Below, piece after piece: positions 1-7,673 of a stretch of 64,000 nucleotides of DNA (positions within the stretch are counted from its first letter, which is position 1; every line of letters starts with the position of its first letter). Below the pieces are notes generated by a model. The model saw only the letters and a list, made by a program, of their open reading frames with translations. It had not been told where the DNA came from and made no database searches. The DNA is from Lentzea albida (GTDB lineage Bacteria > Actinomycetota > Actinomycetes > Mycobacteriales > Pseudonocardiaceae), in the NCBI RefSeq assembly GCF_900111005.1, contig NZ_FOFV01000016.1, positions 1 through 64,000 on the forward strand, given 5' to 3'. The translations under genes were made by a program, and so were the position numbers.

Positions 1-129
1 CGTTCCAAGATGAGGTATCCCACCCTTTGTGGGTTAAGGCCCCCAGCTAGACCACTGGGTTGATAGGCCAGAGGTGGAAGACCGGTAACGGTTGGAGCTG
101 ACTGGTACTAATAGGCCGAGGACTTGTTA
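1..129 (+). rRNA. rrl: 23S ribosomal RNA, 3' end (partial)
   Basis: The first bases match the conserved 3' end of bacterial large-subunit rRNA, including GACTGGTACTAATAGGCCGA at 99-118. The gene starts upstream of the window. The exact 3' end is estimated, because the terminal stem partner lies outside. It is followed after about 90 bases by 5S rRNA, so this is the tail of an rRNA operon. Confidence 0.93.
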
Positions 130-221
130 CAAAGACGCTACGCATCCACTGTGCGGTTCTGGAAGAACAACCAGAACCGATCGAACCCGCAGGATCGGGG
201 TTCTAGGTTGTAATTTCATAG

Positions 222-338
222 TGTTTCGGTGGTTATAGCGTTGGGGAAACACCCGGTCCCATTCCGAACCCGGTAGTTAAGCCCTTCTGCGCCGATGGTA
301 CTGCACTGGTTACGGTGTGGGAGAGTAGGTCGCCGCCG
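222..338 (+). rRNA. rrf: 5S ribosomal RNA
   Basis: About 117 bases with hallmark 5S elements: GGTGGTTATAGCG near the 5' end, CCCATTCCGAACCCGG in loop B/C, GATGGTACTGC, and GGGAGAGTAGGTCGCCGCC near the 3' end. The 5' and 3' ends can pair to form helix I. It lies directly downstream of the 23S gene, so it is the last RNA of the operon. No tRNA follows it. Confidence 0.95.
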
Positions 339-348
339 AACTTAATTT

Positions 349-393
349 GCCCTGCGGGTCGAACGCCACAAGCGCTCCCCGCAGGGCTTTTTT
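349..393 (+). terminator. Rho-independent terminator of the rRNA operon
   Basis: A perfect 10-bp stem (GCCCTGCGGG at 349-358 with CCCGCAGGGC at 378-387) encloses a 19-base loop and is followed by six T (388-393). It lies ten bases after 5S rRNA and just before the end of the convergent ATPase gene, so it should end rRNA transcription. Confidence 0.92.
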
Positions 394-398
394 CGTGC

Positions 399-2558
399 TC
401 AGAACAGCCTGTCGGCGAGCCTCGCCACCGCCGAGGCGTCGCAGTCCAGCAGCAGCTTCCGCAGGTTGGCTGCGGCACCGCGGTCGCCATAACCGAACCC
501 GAGCTTGGCGATCTGCGTTCCCCAGCCGACGTCATCGCGCGCCGAGTCGGCCAGGCCCTTCCAACCACCGCGGAGCCGATGCAGGTAGGCGGGCCACCTC
601 GTCGCGATCTCGGCGATGACCACCAGGTGAGCCGCTTCGTCCACGTCGACCGTTCCCAGAACACGCAGGTAGAACTGCCAGACGTTGAGCAGTCGCTTCT
701 CCTCGCGCACCGACTGTTCCGGCTGGGCCCGCAGCCGGTGCCGTAGGACCTTCCGCACCTCCGCGTGCCGTTCGATGGCGATGATCTCCTGCTCGTTCGG
801 CGGCAGGGGCTCGGACGGGCCGGCCGCGTCGGAGCCGTTCGACACGGGCTCCGGCTCGGACGGCAACGGCCGGTCCTCGTGCACTGAGCCGAGCTGAGCC
901 AACAGGACGTCGTCGACGTTGTCCACCGTGGTGCGGGGCATCCGCACCGGGAGCTGCACGAGCTTGCGCAGGAACGTCCACCCCGGACTCGGATCGTCGG
1001 GGTGCGTCACGATGTCGGCGTCGGCGAGTTCCTTGTAGGCGTGGTCCACGTGCGATGCGACCACTGTCGTGTTGAGCCCCAGCACGAACCTCGTCGCGGG
1101 GAAGTCGTCGGACAGGAACACGTTGACCGCCTCGAACACCTGCGCCGTCGTGCGGGGTGTGCAGCGGTCGAGGTCGTCGATCAGCAGAACCAGCTGGTGC
1201 CCGTGTGCCCTCAGGTCCTCCAGCAACACCTGGACGTCGTGCTGGACGAGGTAGAGGTACCCGGCCCGTGCGTTGTAGTAGGGGTCCCGGATCAACGGAT
1301 CCGTTGTGGTGCCGGAGAACGCGTTGCTCAGGACGGGCCGGGCGAACAGCTCCCCCGGCAGGAACGCGGACGCCCTGGCGAACAAGTACCTCCACCCCGT
1401 GTGCAGCACCCCGGCCGCGGCGAGACCGACGGTCACCCACCACGCCCATCCCAGCTTCAGGTTGGCCAGGGCGTTCAGCACTGTGAGCCCGAAGCCCAGC
1501 CCCGCCAACGACAGCAGCGGTGAGACGATTCGCTTCCACAGTTGGCGCTGCAGGTGCCTGCGGTCGACGCGCTCGGCGTTGCGGGTGAACCAGTACCGCT
1601 CCCGCATGTTCCGGTCCGGCATGATCGCCGCCTCCACCGCCTCGGTGACGGTCTTCGCGAGCCCGGCCCACACCTGCTCGCTCGACTGGTGACGCCAAGG
1701 GTTGAACGACACCACCAACGGCTTCGTCGTCGGCACCACCTCCGTCGGCCTGGGCTTGCGCGCCCCTTGCCTCCACAGCCCGCGGTCGGCGGCGAACACC
1801 GTGAGCCGCCGGCCGCGCGGAGCCTCCGCGGGCGGCACGGCCAACTGCTCCTTCACGAGCTCCAGCAACGTGCTCTTGCCCGAACCCCACGCCCCTTCGA
1901 CGGTGATGACGGTCGGCGGGTCGTCCTCGCGCGGATCGAGCATGTCCCGCAGCGCGCGCACCAGCGCACCGCGGCCGAGCAGGTCCAGGCGTGCCACGCG
2001 GTCGCTGAACCCGCGCGTCGACACCACGCCGGTGCGCGGCGGCGCGGGTAGGCGGGGATCCCAGATGCGCAGCCTGCCGGTCTTCCCGCCGGACACGACG
2101 CGGGTCCTGCCGTCGACTCCGGTGAACGTGGCCAGCGTCGTGACGCGAGTCGCGCTGCTCTGGCCCACCTGGCGGCCGGTGCGCGGATCCCAGATCCGGA
2201 CCGACCCGTCCTCGCTGCCGGAGACCAGCAGCGGACCTCCCACGGCCGGGAGCACCGCGAGCGCCGTGACCGGCGTCCGGTGCCCTTTCAACGTCGCGAG
2301 CACGTGGTCTTCCTCGAGCACCGTGATGGTGACGTCCTCCGCCCAGATCGTCAGGTCCTCGATCTGCACCGTTCGGGTCGGCCGCTGCTCCCGCACCCTG
2401 GTCCTGAGGCTCGGGGAGTGGCCACCGGTGCGCGGGTTCACGAGCTCGGGAGGACGCTCCGGCTCGTCGAAGCTGACCACGAGCCGTGGATCAGGAGGGT
2501 CGACCACCGCGATGCCGATGATCGGAGCCCTGAGCTGGATGGTGCGTTCGAGTTCCAT
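399..2558 (-). CDS. KAP family P-loop ATPase with N-terminal WD40 repeats
   Basis: A 719-residue predicted membrane-anchored ATPase. About two WD40-type repeats (residues ~86-168, with SGSEDGSVRIWD and SGGKTGRLRIWD) come first. A KAP NTPase domain follows: Walker A GAWGSGKST at 222-230, FNPWRH at 285-290, two membrane helices at ~346-392 inserted between the Walker motifs, and Walker B LVLLIDDLDR at 456-465. This layout is typical of KAP NTPases, whose known members include membrane-associated signalling proteins and candidates in bacterial conflict systems. The substrate is unknown. The frame stays open to 2690, but the Met at 2558 is preferred because an earlier start would overlap the divergent gene. 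Two repeats cannot form a full propeller alone, so oligomerisation or degeneration is possible. It stands alone, without an operon partner. Confidence 0.85.
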   Translation of the reverse strand: MELERTIQLRAPIIGIAVVDPPDPRLVVSFDEPERPPELVNPRTGGHSPSLRTRVREQRPTRTVQIEDLTIWAEDVTITVLEEDHVLATLKGHRTPVTALAVLPAVGGPLLVSGSEDGSVRIWDPRTGRQVGQSSATRVTTLATFTGVDGRTRVVSGGKTGRLRIWDPRLPAPPRTGVVSTRGFSDRVARLDLLGRGALVRALRDMLDPREDDPPTVITVEGAWGSGKSTLLELVKEQLAVPPAEAPRGRRLTVFAADRGLWRQGARKPRPTEVVPTTKPLVVSFNPWRHQSSEQVWAGLAKTVTEAVEAAIMPDRNMRERYWFTRNAERVDRRHLQRQLWKRIVSPLLSLAGLGFGLTVLNALANLKLGWAWWVTVGLAAAGVLHTGWRYLFARASAFLPGELFARPVLSNAFSGTTTDPLIRDPYYNARAGYLYLVQHDVQVLLEDLRAHGHQLVLLIDDLDRCTPRTTAQVFEAVNVFLSDDFPATRFVLGLNTTVVASHVDHAYKELADADIVTHPDDPSPGWTFLRKLVQLPVRMPRTTVDNVDDVLLAQLGSVHEDRPLPSEPEPVSNGSDAAGPSEPLPPNEQEIIAIERHAEVRKVLRHRLRAQPEQSVREEKRLLNVWQFYLRVLGTVDVDEAAHLVVIAEIATRWPAYLHRLRGGWKGLADSARDDVGWGTQIAKLGFGYGDRGAAANLRKLLLDCDASAVARLADRLF

Positions 2559-2672
2559 GCCAGGCGGCTCGGCTGAGGTCACGCCTCCAAGGTCGGGAAA
2601 GGGACGGGTTTCGTTTCCGGGAAGTTTCTTGTCCGGTCGGACTAGTGCGCAATCGCCGCAGGTGGGGTGAAG

Positions 2673-4313
2673 ATGTGGACCATGGAACACCGAGCCCGCA
2701 CCTCAGGACTGCGCCGCAGCCGCACGGTCACCGCGCCGAGGCTCGGTGAGCTGTTCAACGGCTATCTGAATCCCGCACGGCCGCATGCCGGCGCCTACGA
2801 CGAGATGTTCTCCACGGACAGCGGGGTGCGCTCGGCGTATCGCGCGCTGTACGACTCGGTGGCTCCGTCGCAGGTCAACGACCTTAACGCGCGCAGTGAG
2901 GCGCTCGGTCGCGCCTTCGTGGACCAGGGGATCACGTTCTCGCTGAGCGGGCAGGAGCGGCCGTTCCCGCTGGACCTGATCCCGCGCATCATCACCGCGA
3001 GCGAGTGGTCGAAGCTCGAAAAGGGGATCGTGCAACGGGTTCGGGCGTTGGAGATGTTCCTCGCGGACATCTACGGCGACGCCCAGATCGTTCGGGATGG
3101 AGTGTTGCCGAGGCGTCTCATTACGTCGTGCGAACATTTCCACCGCGAGGCGGCCGGCATCAGTCCGCCCAACGGTGTGCGCATCCACGTGTCGGGTGTG
3201 GACCTCGTGCGGGACGAGCAGGGGACGTTCCGGGTGCTCGAGGACAATCTCCGGTGTCCTTCCGGCGTCTCGTACGTCATGGAGAACCGGCGGACGATGG
3301 CGCGCGTGTTCCCCGATCTGTTCGCACGGCATCGCGTGCGCGCGGTGGGTGACTACGCGGTGCATCTGCTCAGGGCGTTGAGGAATGCTGCCGCGCCCAA
3401 CGCGGCCGATCCGAACGTCGTCGTGCTCACGCCCGGGCTGGGGAACTCCGCCTACTTCGAGCACTCGTTGCTGGCGAGGCAGATGGGTGTGGAGTTGGTG
3501 GAGGGGCGGGACCTGTTCTGCCGCGACAACTTCGTGTACCTGCGGACCACCGAGGGCGAGCGGCAGGTCGACGTCATCTACCGGCGCATCGACGACGACT
3601 ACCTCGACCCGGTGCACTTCCGGCCCGACTCGGTGCTGGGCATCGCCGGGCTGGTGAACGCGGCGCGGGCCGGCAACGTCGTGGTGGCCAACGCCATCGG
3701 CAACGGGGTGGCGGACGACAAGCTCGTCTACACCTACCTGCCGGAGATCGTGCAGTACTACCTCGGCGAGAAGCTGTTGCTGCCCAACGTGGACACGTTC
3801 CGGTGCTGGCTGCCGGACGAGCGGGCGCACGTGTTCGACAGGATCGACGAGCTCGTCGTGAAGCCCGTCGAGGGGTCCGGCGGCTACGGGATCGTGTTCG
3901 GGCCGGACGCGACCACGAAGCAGCTCAACTCGTTGCGCAAGCGGATCAAGACCAACCCGCGCGGGTGGATCGCGCAGCCCGTCGTGCAGCTCAGCACGGT
4001 GCCCACCAAGGTCGGCGACAAGCTGGTGCCGCGGCACGTGGACCTGCGGCCGTTCGCGGTCAACGACGGCAACTTCATCTTCGTGCTGCCCGGCGGGCTG
4101 ACGCGCGTCGCGTTGCCGGAGGGCAGCCTCGTCGTCAACTCCTCGCAGGGCGGCGGGTCGAAGGACACGTGGGTGCTCGCGGCGAAGTCGTCCACGCAGG
4201 AACGGGAACTGGCCGAGCCCGGGCTCGCCGGACCGTCCGACATGGAGTCGACCGCGGCCGAGCAGGGGCCCGAGCTGACCACTTCCCAGCAACAGCAACA
4301 ACAGCAGCAGTAG
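2673..4313 (+). CDS. Circularly permuted ATP-grasp type 2 family protein
   Basis: About 546 residues, full length for the DUF404/DUF407 circularly permuted ATP-grasp family. Visible family blocks include VLEDNLRCPSGVSYVMENR and, later, VVKPVEGSGGYGIVFGPDA. Members are predicted amide or peptide ligases that activate a carboxylate with ATP; the substrate is not known. The gene is followed after 9 bases by an alpha-E protein and then a transglutaminase-like protein, the classic three-gene neighbourhood of this family. Possible starts are GTG 2667, ATG 2673 and ATG 2682; GGTGGGG at 2661-2667 best serves 2673. The C-terminus is odd: a low-complexity tail ends in eight glutamines. Confidence 0.88.
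   Translation: MWTMEHRARTSGLRRSRTVTAPRLGELFNGYLNPARPHAGAYDEMFSTDSGVRSAYRALYDSVAPSQVNDLNARSEALGRAFVDQGITFSLSGQERPFPLDLIPRIITASEWSKLEKGIVQRVRALEMFLADIYGDAQIVRDGVLPRRLITSCEHFHREAAGISPPNGVRIHVSGVDLVRDEQGTFRVLEDNLRCPSGVSYVMENRRTMARVFPDLFARHRVRAVGDYAVHLLRALRNAAAPNAADPNVVVLTPGLGNSAYFEHSLLARQMGVELVEGRDLFCRDNFVYLRTTEGERQVDVIYRRIDDDYLDPVHFRPDSVLGIAGLVNAARAGNVVVANAIGNGVADDKLVYTYLPEIVQYYLGEKLLLPNVDTFRCWLPDERAHVFDRIDELVVKPVEGSGGYGIVFGPDATTKQLNSLRKRIKTNPRGWIAQPVVQLSTVPTKVGDKLVPRHVDLRPFAVNDGNFIFVLPGGLTRVALPEGSLVVNSSQGGGSKDTWVLAAKSSTQERELAEPGLAGPSDMESTAAEQGPELTTSQQQQQQQQ
4287..4310 (+). repeat. Polyglutamine (CAR)8 tract at the end of the ATP-grasp gene
   Basis: Eight consecutive Gln codons in mixed CAG/CAA order lie immediately before the TAG stop of the ATP-grasp protein. 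Mixed codons argue against very recent pure slippage. The tail is probably disordered. Confidence 0.95.
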
Positions 4314-4322
4314 GGAGGCGAA

Positions 4323-5270
4323 GTGCTCGCACGCAACGCGGAGTCGCTGTACTGGATCGGCCGCTACGTCGAACGGGCCGACGACACCTCGCGCATCCTG
4401 GACGTCTCGGTCCACCAGTTGCTGGAGGACGCGACCGTCGACCCGGACGCCGCGTCCCGGCGGTTGCTGACGGTCCTGGGGATCAAGCCCCCGGACGGGG
4501 CCGACCAGTTCGACGTGTGGTCGCTGACGGAACTGGTGGCGTACAACAAGGACAACCCCAGCTCCATCGTGTCGTCGGTCAACAGCGCGCGCGAGAACAC
4601 CCGTGGTGCGCGCGAGGTCGTGTCGACCGAGATGTGGGAGTGCCTCAACGCGATGTGGAACGCCGTCGCGGAACGGCAGACCTACGCGCGCACGATGGGT
4701 CCGCACGCGTTCTTCAGCTTCGTCGAGGAACGGGCGGCGATGTTCGCGGGCCTCGCGGACTCCACGATGTCGCGAGACGACGGGTGGCGCTACCTCGTGC
4801 TGGGACGGTCGGTCGAGCGCGTCGACATGATCGTGCGGCTGCTGCTCGCGCACGTCGGTGACAAGGCGTCGTCTCCCGGCTGGGTCACGGTTCTCCGTTC
4901 CGCCGGTGCGCACGACACGTACTTAAGGACGTACCGCGGTGCGTTGGACGCGTCGAGAGTGGTGCAGTTCCTGTTGTTGGACAGGCTGTTCCCGCGGTCG
5001 GTGTTCCACGCGCTGAGGCAGGCCGAGTCGTGCCTGGAACAGCTGGAGAACCAACCGTCCGTGCGCGTCGGTGCGCGCGCGGAGGCGTTGCGGTTGCTCG
5101 GCCAGGCGCGCAGCGAGCTGGAGTTCCTGCGGCCGCACGACTTGCTTCCGGACCTGCCGAAACGCCTTGCCGCACTGCAACAAACGGTGCGTGACGTCGG
5201 TGAAGCGGTGTCGCTCCAGTACTTCCACACGGCGCAGTGGGTCGCCTGGACGAACACCGAGGTGGGCTGA
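4323..5270 (+). CDS. Alpha-E domain protein (DUF403)
   Basis: A 315-residue, largely alpha-helical protein opening with MLARNAESLYWIGRYVERAD, the hallmark start of the alpha-E family. The family regularly accompanies circularly permuted ATP-grasp and transglutaminase-like genes and is thought to support peptide-bond chemistry; its biochemical role is unproved. The GTG start is backed by the strong Shine-Dalgarno AGGGAGG at 4312-4318. It lies 9 bases after the ATP-grasp stop and ends 2 bases before the transglutaminase start, so the three genes are almost certainly one transcript. Confidence 0.9.
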   Translation: MLARNAESLYWIGRYVERADDTSRILDVSVHQLLEDATVDPDAASRRLLTVLGIKPPDGADQFDVWSLTELVAYNKDNPSSIVSSVNSARENTRGAREVVSTEMWECLNAMWNAVAERQTYARTMGPHAFFSFVEERAAMFAGLADSTMSRDDGWRYLVLGRSVERVDMIVRLLLAHVGDKASSPGWVTVLRSAGAHDTYLRTYRGALDASRVVQFLLLDRLFPRSVFHALRQAESCLEQLENQPSVRVGARAEALRLLGQARSELEFLRPHDLLPDLPKRLAALQQTVRDVGEAVSLQYFHTAQWVAWTNTEVG

Positions 5271-5272
5271 CC

Positions 5273-6115
5273 ATGAGCTGGCGAGTGCGTGTCGTGCACA
5301 CGACGGGTTACGTCTACGAGGCACCGGTCGTGCAGTCGTACAACGAGGCACGGCTGACACCACGTGGTGACCGCAAGCAGAACGTGGTCGTGTCACGCGT
5401 CGAGACGACGCCTGCGACCCGTGCGTACCGGTACACCGACTACTGGGGCACGGAGGTCACGTCGTTCGACCTCCACGCGCCGCACAAGGAACTGCAGGTA
5501 GTCGCGTCGTCCGTGGTGGAGACGAGCGCGGAGATCGAGCCGGTGACGACCGGAACGTGGGCGGACCTGAAGGAAGACGACCTAGTCGATCGCTACACGG
5601 AGTTCCTGGAACCCACGCTCTACACGCCGCGCGATCGCGAACTGCTGGCGAAGGCCCGCGAACTCAAGAAGGGCAGGACGCCGTCCGAGGCCGTGCTGGC
5701 CGCCTCGCAGTGGGTGTGGGAGCAGCTGACGTACCAGCCGGGGTCGACGGGCGTGCACAGCTCCGCGGTCGACGCGTGGCACGAACGCAAGGGCGTCTGC
5801 CAGGACTTCGCGCACCTGACGCTGGTGTCGTTGCGCGGCATGGGAATCCCGTCGCGGTACGTCTCCGGCTACCTCCACACCAAGGAGAACGGGCCGTTGC
5901 GGGAGACCGTGCGCGGCGAGTCGCACGCGTGGATCGAGGCGTGGACCGGCGGGTGGTGGGGGTACGACCCCACGAACGCGATTCCGGTCGGGCCCCGGCA
6001 CATCTGGGTCGCGCTCGGCCGCGACTACGCGGACGTGGCGCCGTTGAAGGGGATCTATTCGGGTGGGGCGGCTACCGCCCTCGAGGTCACCGTGGACATC
6101 ACACGGCTTGCGTAG
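5273..6115 (+). CDS. Transglutaminase-like family protein with N-terminal beta domain
   Basis: A 280-residue cytoplasmic protein with an N-terminal bacterial transglutaminase-associated beta domain (residues ~1-110) and a papain-like transglutaminase core (~150-260). The catalytic triad is visible: Cys in KGVCQDFAHL, His in GESHAWIEAW and Asp in YDPTNAI. Such proteins may be cysteine peptidases, amidases or crosslinkers; sequence alone does not decide. The ATG at 5273 follows the alpha-E stop directly. It is the last gene of the three-gene operon with the ATP-grasp and alpha-E proteins, which suggests making and trimming or transferring an amide-linked product. Confidence 0.9.
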   Translation: MSWRVRVVHTTGYVYEAPVVQSYNEARLTPRGDRKQNVVVSRVETTPATRAYRYTDYWGTEVTSFDLHAPHKELQVVASSVVETSAEIEPVTTGTWADLKEDDLVDRYTEFLEPTLYTPRDRELLAKARELKKGRTPSEAVLAASQWVWEQLTYQPGSTGVHSSAVDAWHERKGVCQDFAHLTLVSLRGMGIPSRYVSGYLHTKENGPLRETVRGESHAWIEAWTGGWWGYDPTNAIPVGPRHIWVALGRDYADVAPLKGIYSGGAATALEVTVDITRLA

Positions 6116-6144
6116 GGGCCTTTGTTTTCACCCGAATGAGCCCC

Positions 6145-6180
6145 TTCATTGGACCGACTGCAATCCCTAGCGTCGGCCCT
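6145..6180 (+). promoter_or_regulatory. Putative promoter giving a leaderless XRE transcript
   Basis: TTCATT (6145-6150) and TAGCGT (6168-6173) are spaced by 17 bases. The -10 ends seven bases before the ATG at 6181, so the mRNA may begin at the start codon. No Shine-Dalgarno is visible. An inverted repeat AATGA-N6-TCATT (6135-6150) overlaps the -35 and could be an autoregulatory operator. Confidence 0.4.
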
Positions 6181-7026
6181 ATGAGTGTGATCACATCGAC
6201 GGCGTGCAGCAGGGCTTTGGGAGACGAGCTGCGCCGGCTCCGGGAGTCCTGCACCGACCTGGGCGGTGCCCACATGGCCCTGCGGCTGGGCTGGCACCCG
6301 AGCAAGGTGACCAACATAGAGAAGGGCAAGGCGCGCGCCAGCGAGATCGACCTGGTGCAGTTCCTGACGGCGTGCGGCAAGGACATCGACTTCTTCGAGG
6401 ACTTCCGCAGGCGCTACAGGCACGCCTTCGACGAGTACGTGGTGCAGGTGAACGAAGAACTGCGCACGGTCGCTTTCGCCGAGTCGACGGCGGTGACGCT
6501 CACCAGCTACTCCGCGCGGGGCATACCGGGCCTGACGCAGACACCGGAGTACGCGGACGCCCTGTACCGGCTGGGCGGGTTCGTCGCGGAGGAGCGGATC
6601 CCGAACCTCGTGCGGTTCCGGATCGAGCGGCAGGCGATCCTGCGGCGGCACGACCGGCCGACCTGCGTGTTCTTCGTGCACGAGCTCGCGCTCCGGCAGA
6701 AGGTCGGAGACGACCAGGTCATGGAGGACCAGTACGCCAAGCTGCTCTTCAGCGGGTTGGACATCCGGATCGTGCCCGCGGACGTCGTGGTGCCCTCGTC
6801 GGGCTGCGTCCTGTGGTCGTACGAGAAGGCGGCATCGGTCGTCTACTGCGAGGCGGACCTCGTGAACGTGTTCGTGCAGGACCCGGGAGCCATCGCGCGG
6901 ACCAGGCTGCTCTTCGATCACCTGGAGCGAGTCGCGTTGGATGCGGGACAATCGCGGACGAAGCTGGCGGAGTACGTCAGCCCACCGCGAGAGGAATTCG
7001 ATGGCCGGGGACCGCGTCTGGCGTAA
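6181..7026 (+). CDS. XRE-family helix-turn-helix regulator with DUF5753 domain
   Basis: A 281-residue regulator. An N-terminal HTH (residues ~10-65; LRRLRESCTDLGGAHMALRL then KVTNIEKGKA) is followed by a DUF5753 ligand-type domain (~100-275) containing YSARGIPGLTQTPEYADALY and CVFFVHELALRQ. This BldB/WhiJ-like architecture is abundant in filamentous actinomycetes, where it pairs with a small DUF397 protein and affects development and antibiotic production. The DUF397 gene overlaps its 3' end by 26 bases. The probable target is its own promoter or a distant one. Confidence 0.93.
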   Translation: MSVITSTACSRALGDELRRLRESCTDLGGAHMALRLGWHPSKVTNIEKGKARASEIDLVQFLTACGKDIDFFEDFRRRYRHAFDEYVVQVNEELRTVAFAESTAVTLTSYSARGIPGLTQTPEYADALYRLGGFVAEERIPNLVRFRIERQAILRRHDRPTCVFFVHELALRQKVGDDQVMEDQYAKLLFSGLDIRIVPADVVVPSSGCVLWSYEKAASVVYCEADLVNVFVQDPGAIARTRLLFDHLERVALDAGQSRTKLAEYVSPPREEFDGRGPRLA

Positions 7027-7177
7027 GAGCAGCTACAGCGGAGCGACCGAGGGCGGCGAGTGCGTCGAGGTGTCGATCGCTCGCGACGTCCTGGTGCGTG
7101 ATTCCAAGAACGCCGGCGCGGGCACGCTGAGGTTCAGCGCACCCGCGTGGCGTGCGTTCGTTCAGCGCCAGCCGTGA
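7001..7177 (+). CDS. DUF397 domain small protein
   Basis: A 58-residue DUF397 protein. [21 protein letters not shown] and [10 protein letters not shown]...[12 protein letters not shown] are the family signature. DUF397 proteins are the partners of XRE-DUF5753 regulators and behave like WhiJ-associated modulators, sometimes likened to toxin-antitoxin pairs. The start ATG 7001 has a Shine-Dalgarno (GAGAGGAA, ~6990) inside the upstream regulator gene. The 26-base overlap implies coupled translation. The 3' end overlaps the convergent PemK-like gene by 16 bases. Confidence 0.92.
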   Translation: MAGDRVWRKSSYSGATEGGECVEVSIARDVLVRDSKNAGAGTLRFSAPAWRAFVQRQP

Positions 7178-7590
7178 CGTTCGCGTAGGGCGTCGACGAC
7201 CTCACCGAACGCGGCGGGGGCGAGCACGGCGCCCTCGCGGCGGATGTCGTCGTCCGAGGCGAGGGCGAAGACGCGGTCGAGGCGCAGGTACGAGGGCCTG
7301 CCCTCGCGGTCCCAGGCGCCCGCGCCCAGTTCGAGGAAGTCGTCGCGCGGCTCCTTCGAGGAGAGCATCAGCGCGACCAGGTCGCCGTCGGCGTGGCCCA
7401 CGACGAGCAGCGGGCGGTCCTTGCCGCGGTTGGCGTCCTCTTCAAAGGGAACCCAGGCCCAGACGACCTCGCCGGGGTCGGCGTCGCCGTCCATGGTGGG
7501 GGAGTAGTCGAGCTTCGCGGCCCTCGCCGCGTCGAAGATTTCGCGTACCGCGCCCTTGGCCGGGCGGGGGTCCTCACCGTTCATCAGCAC
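7162..7590 (-). CDS. PemK/MazF-like toxin-family protein
   Basis: A 140-142-residue protein with the PemK-like core [13 protein letters not shown]...[21 protein letters not shown] (residues ~40-80). The family fold is that of MazF endoribonucleases, but this longer actinobacterial form, usually found next to lepA, has unproved RNase activity. Starts at 7590 and 7584 are both possible. No antitoxin-like gene lies upstream: the next gene, lepA, is divergent. It may be a domesticated family member rather than an addiction module. Confidence 0.75.
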   Translation of the reverse strand: MLMNGEDPRPAKGAVREIFDAARAAKLDYSPTMDGDADPGEVVWAWVPFEEDANRGKDRPLLVVGHADGDLVALMLSSKEPRDDFLELGAGAWDREGRPSYLRLDRVFALASDDDIRREGAVLAPAAFGEVVDALRERHGWR

Positions 7591-7673
7591 GAACGCACCC
7601 TAGTGGTGCAGAGCACGCCGGCCACTATGGGACCATAAGGGGACACCCGTCCGATTTCCTGTTGAGGACTGCC

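Noticed and set aside
2703-4913. Long open frame on the minus strand antisense to the ATP-grasp and alpha-E genes
   Set aside because: It is rich in Arg/His/Asp/Val with no domain, mirrors the plus-strand genes, and arises from high third-position GC. The same holds for other long antisense frames, such as 7584-9545, 12942-14594, 29455-31707 and 32647-34182.
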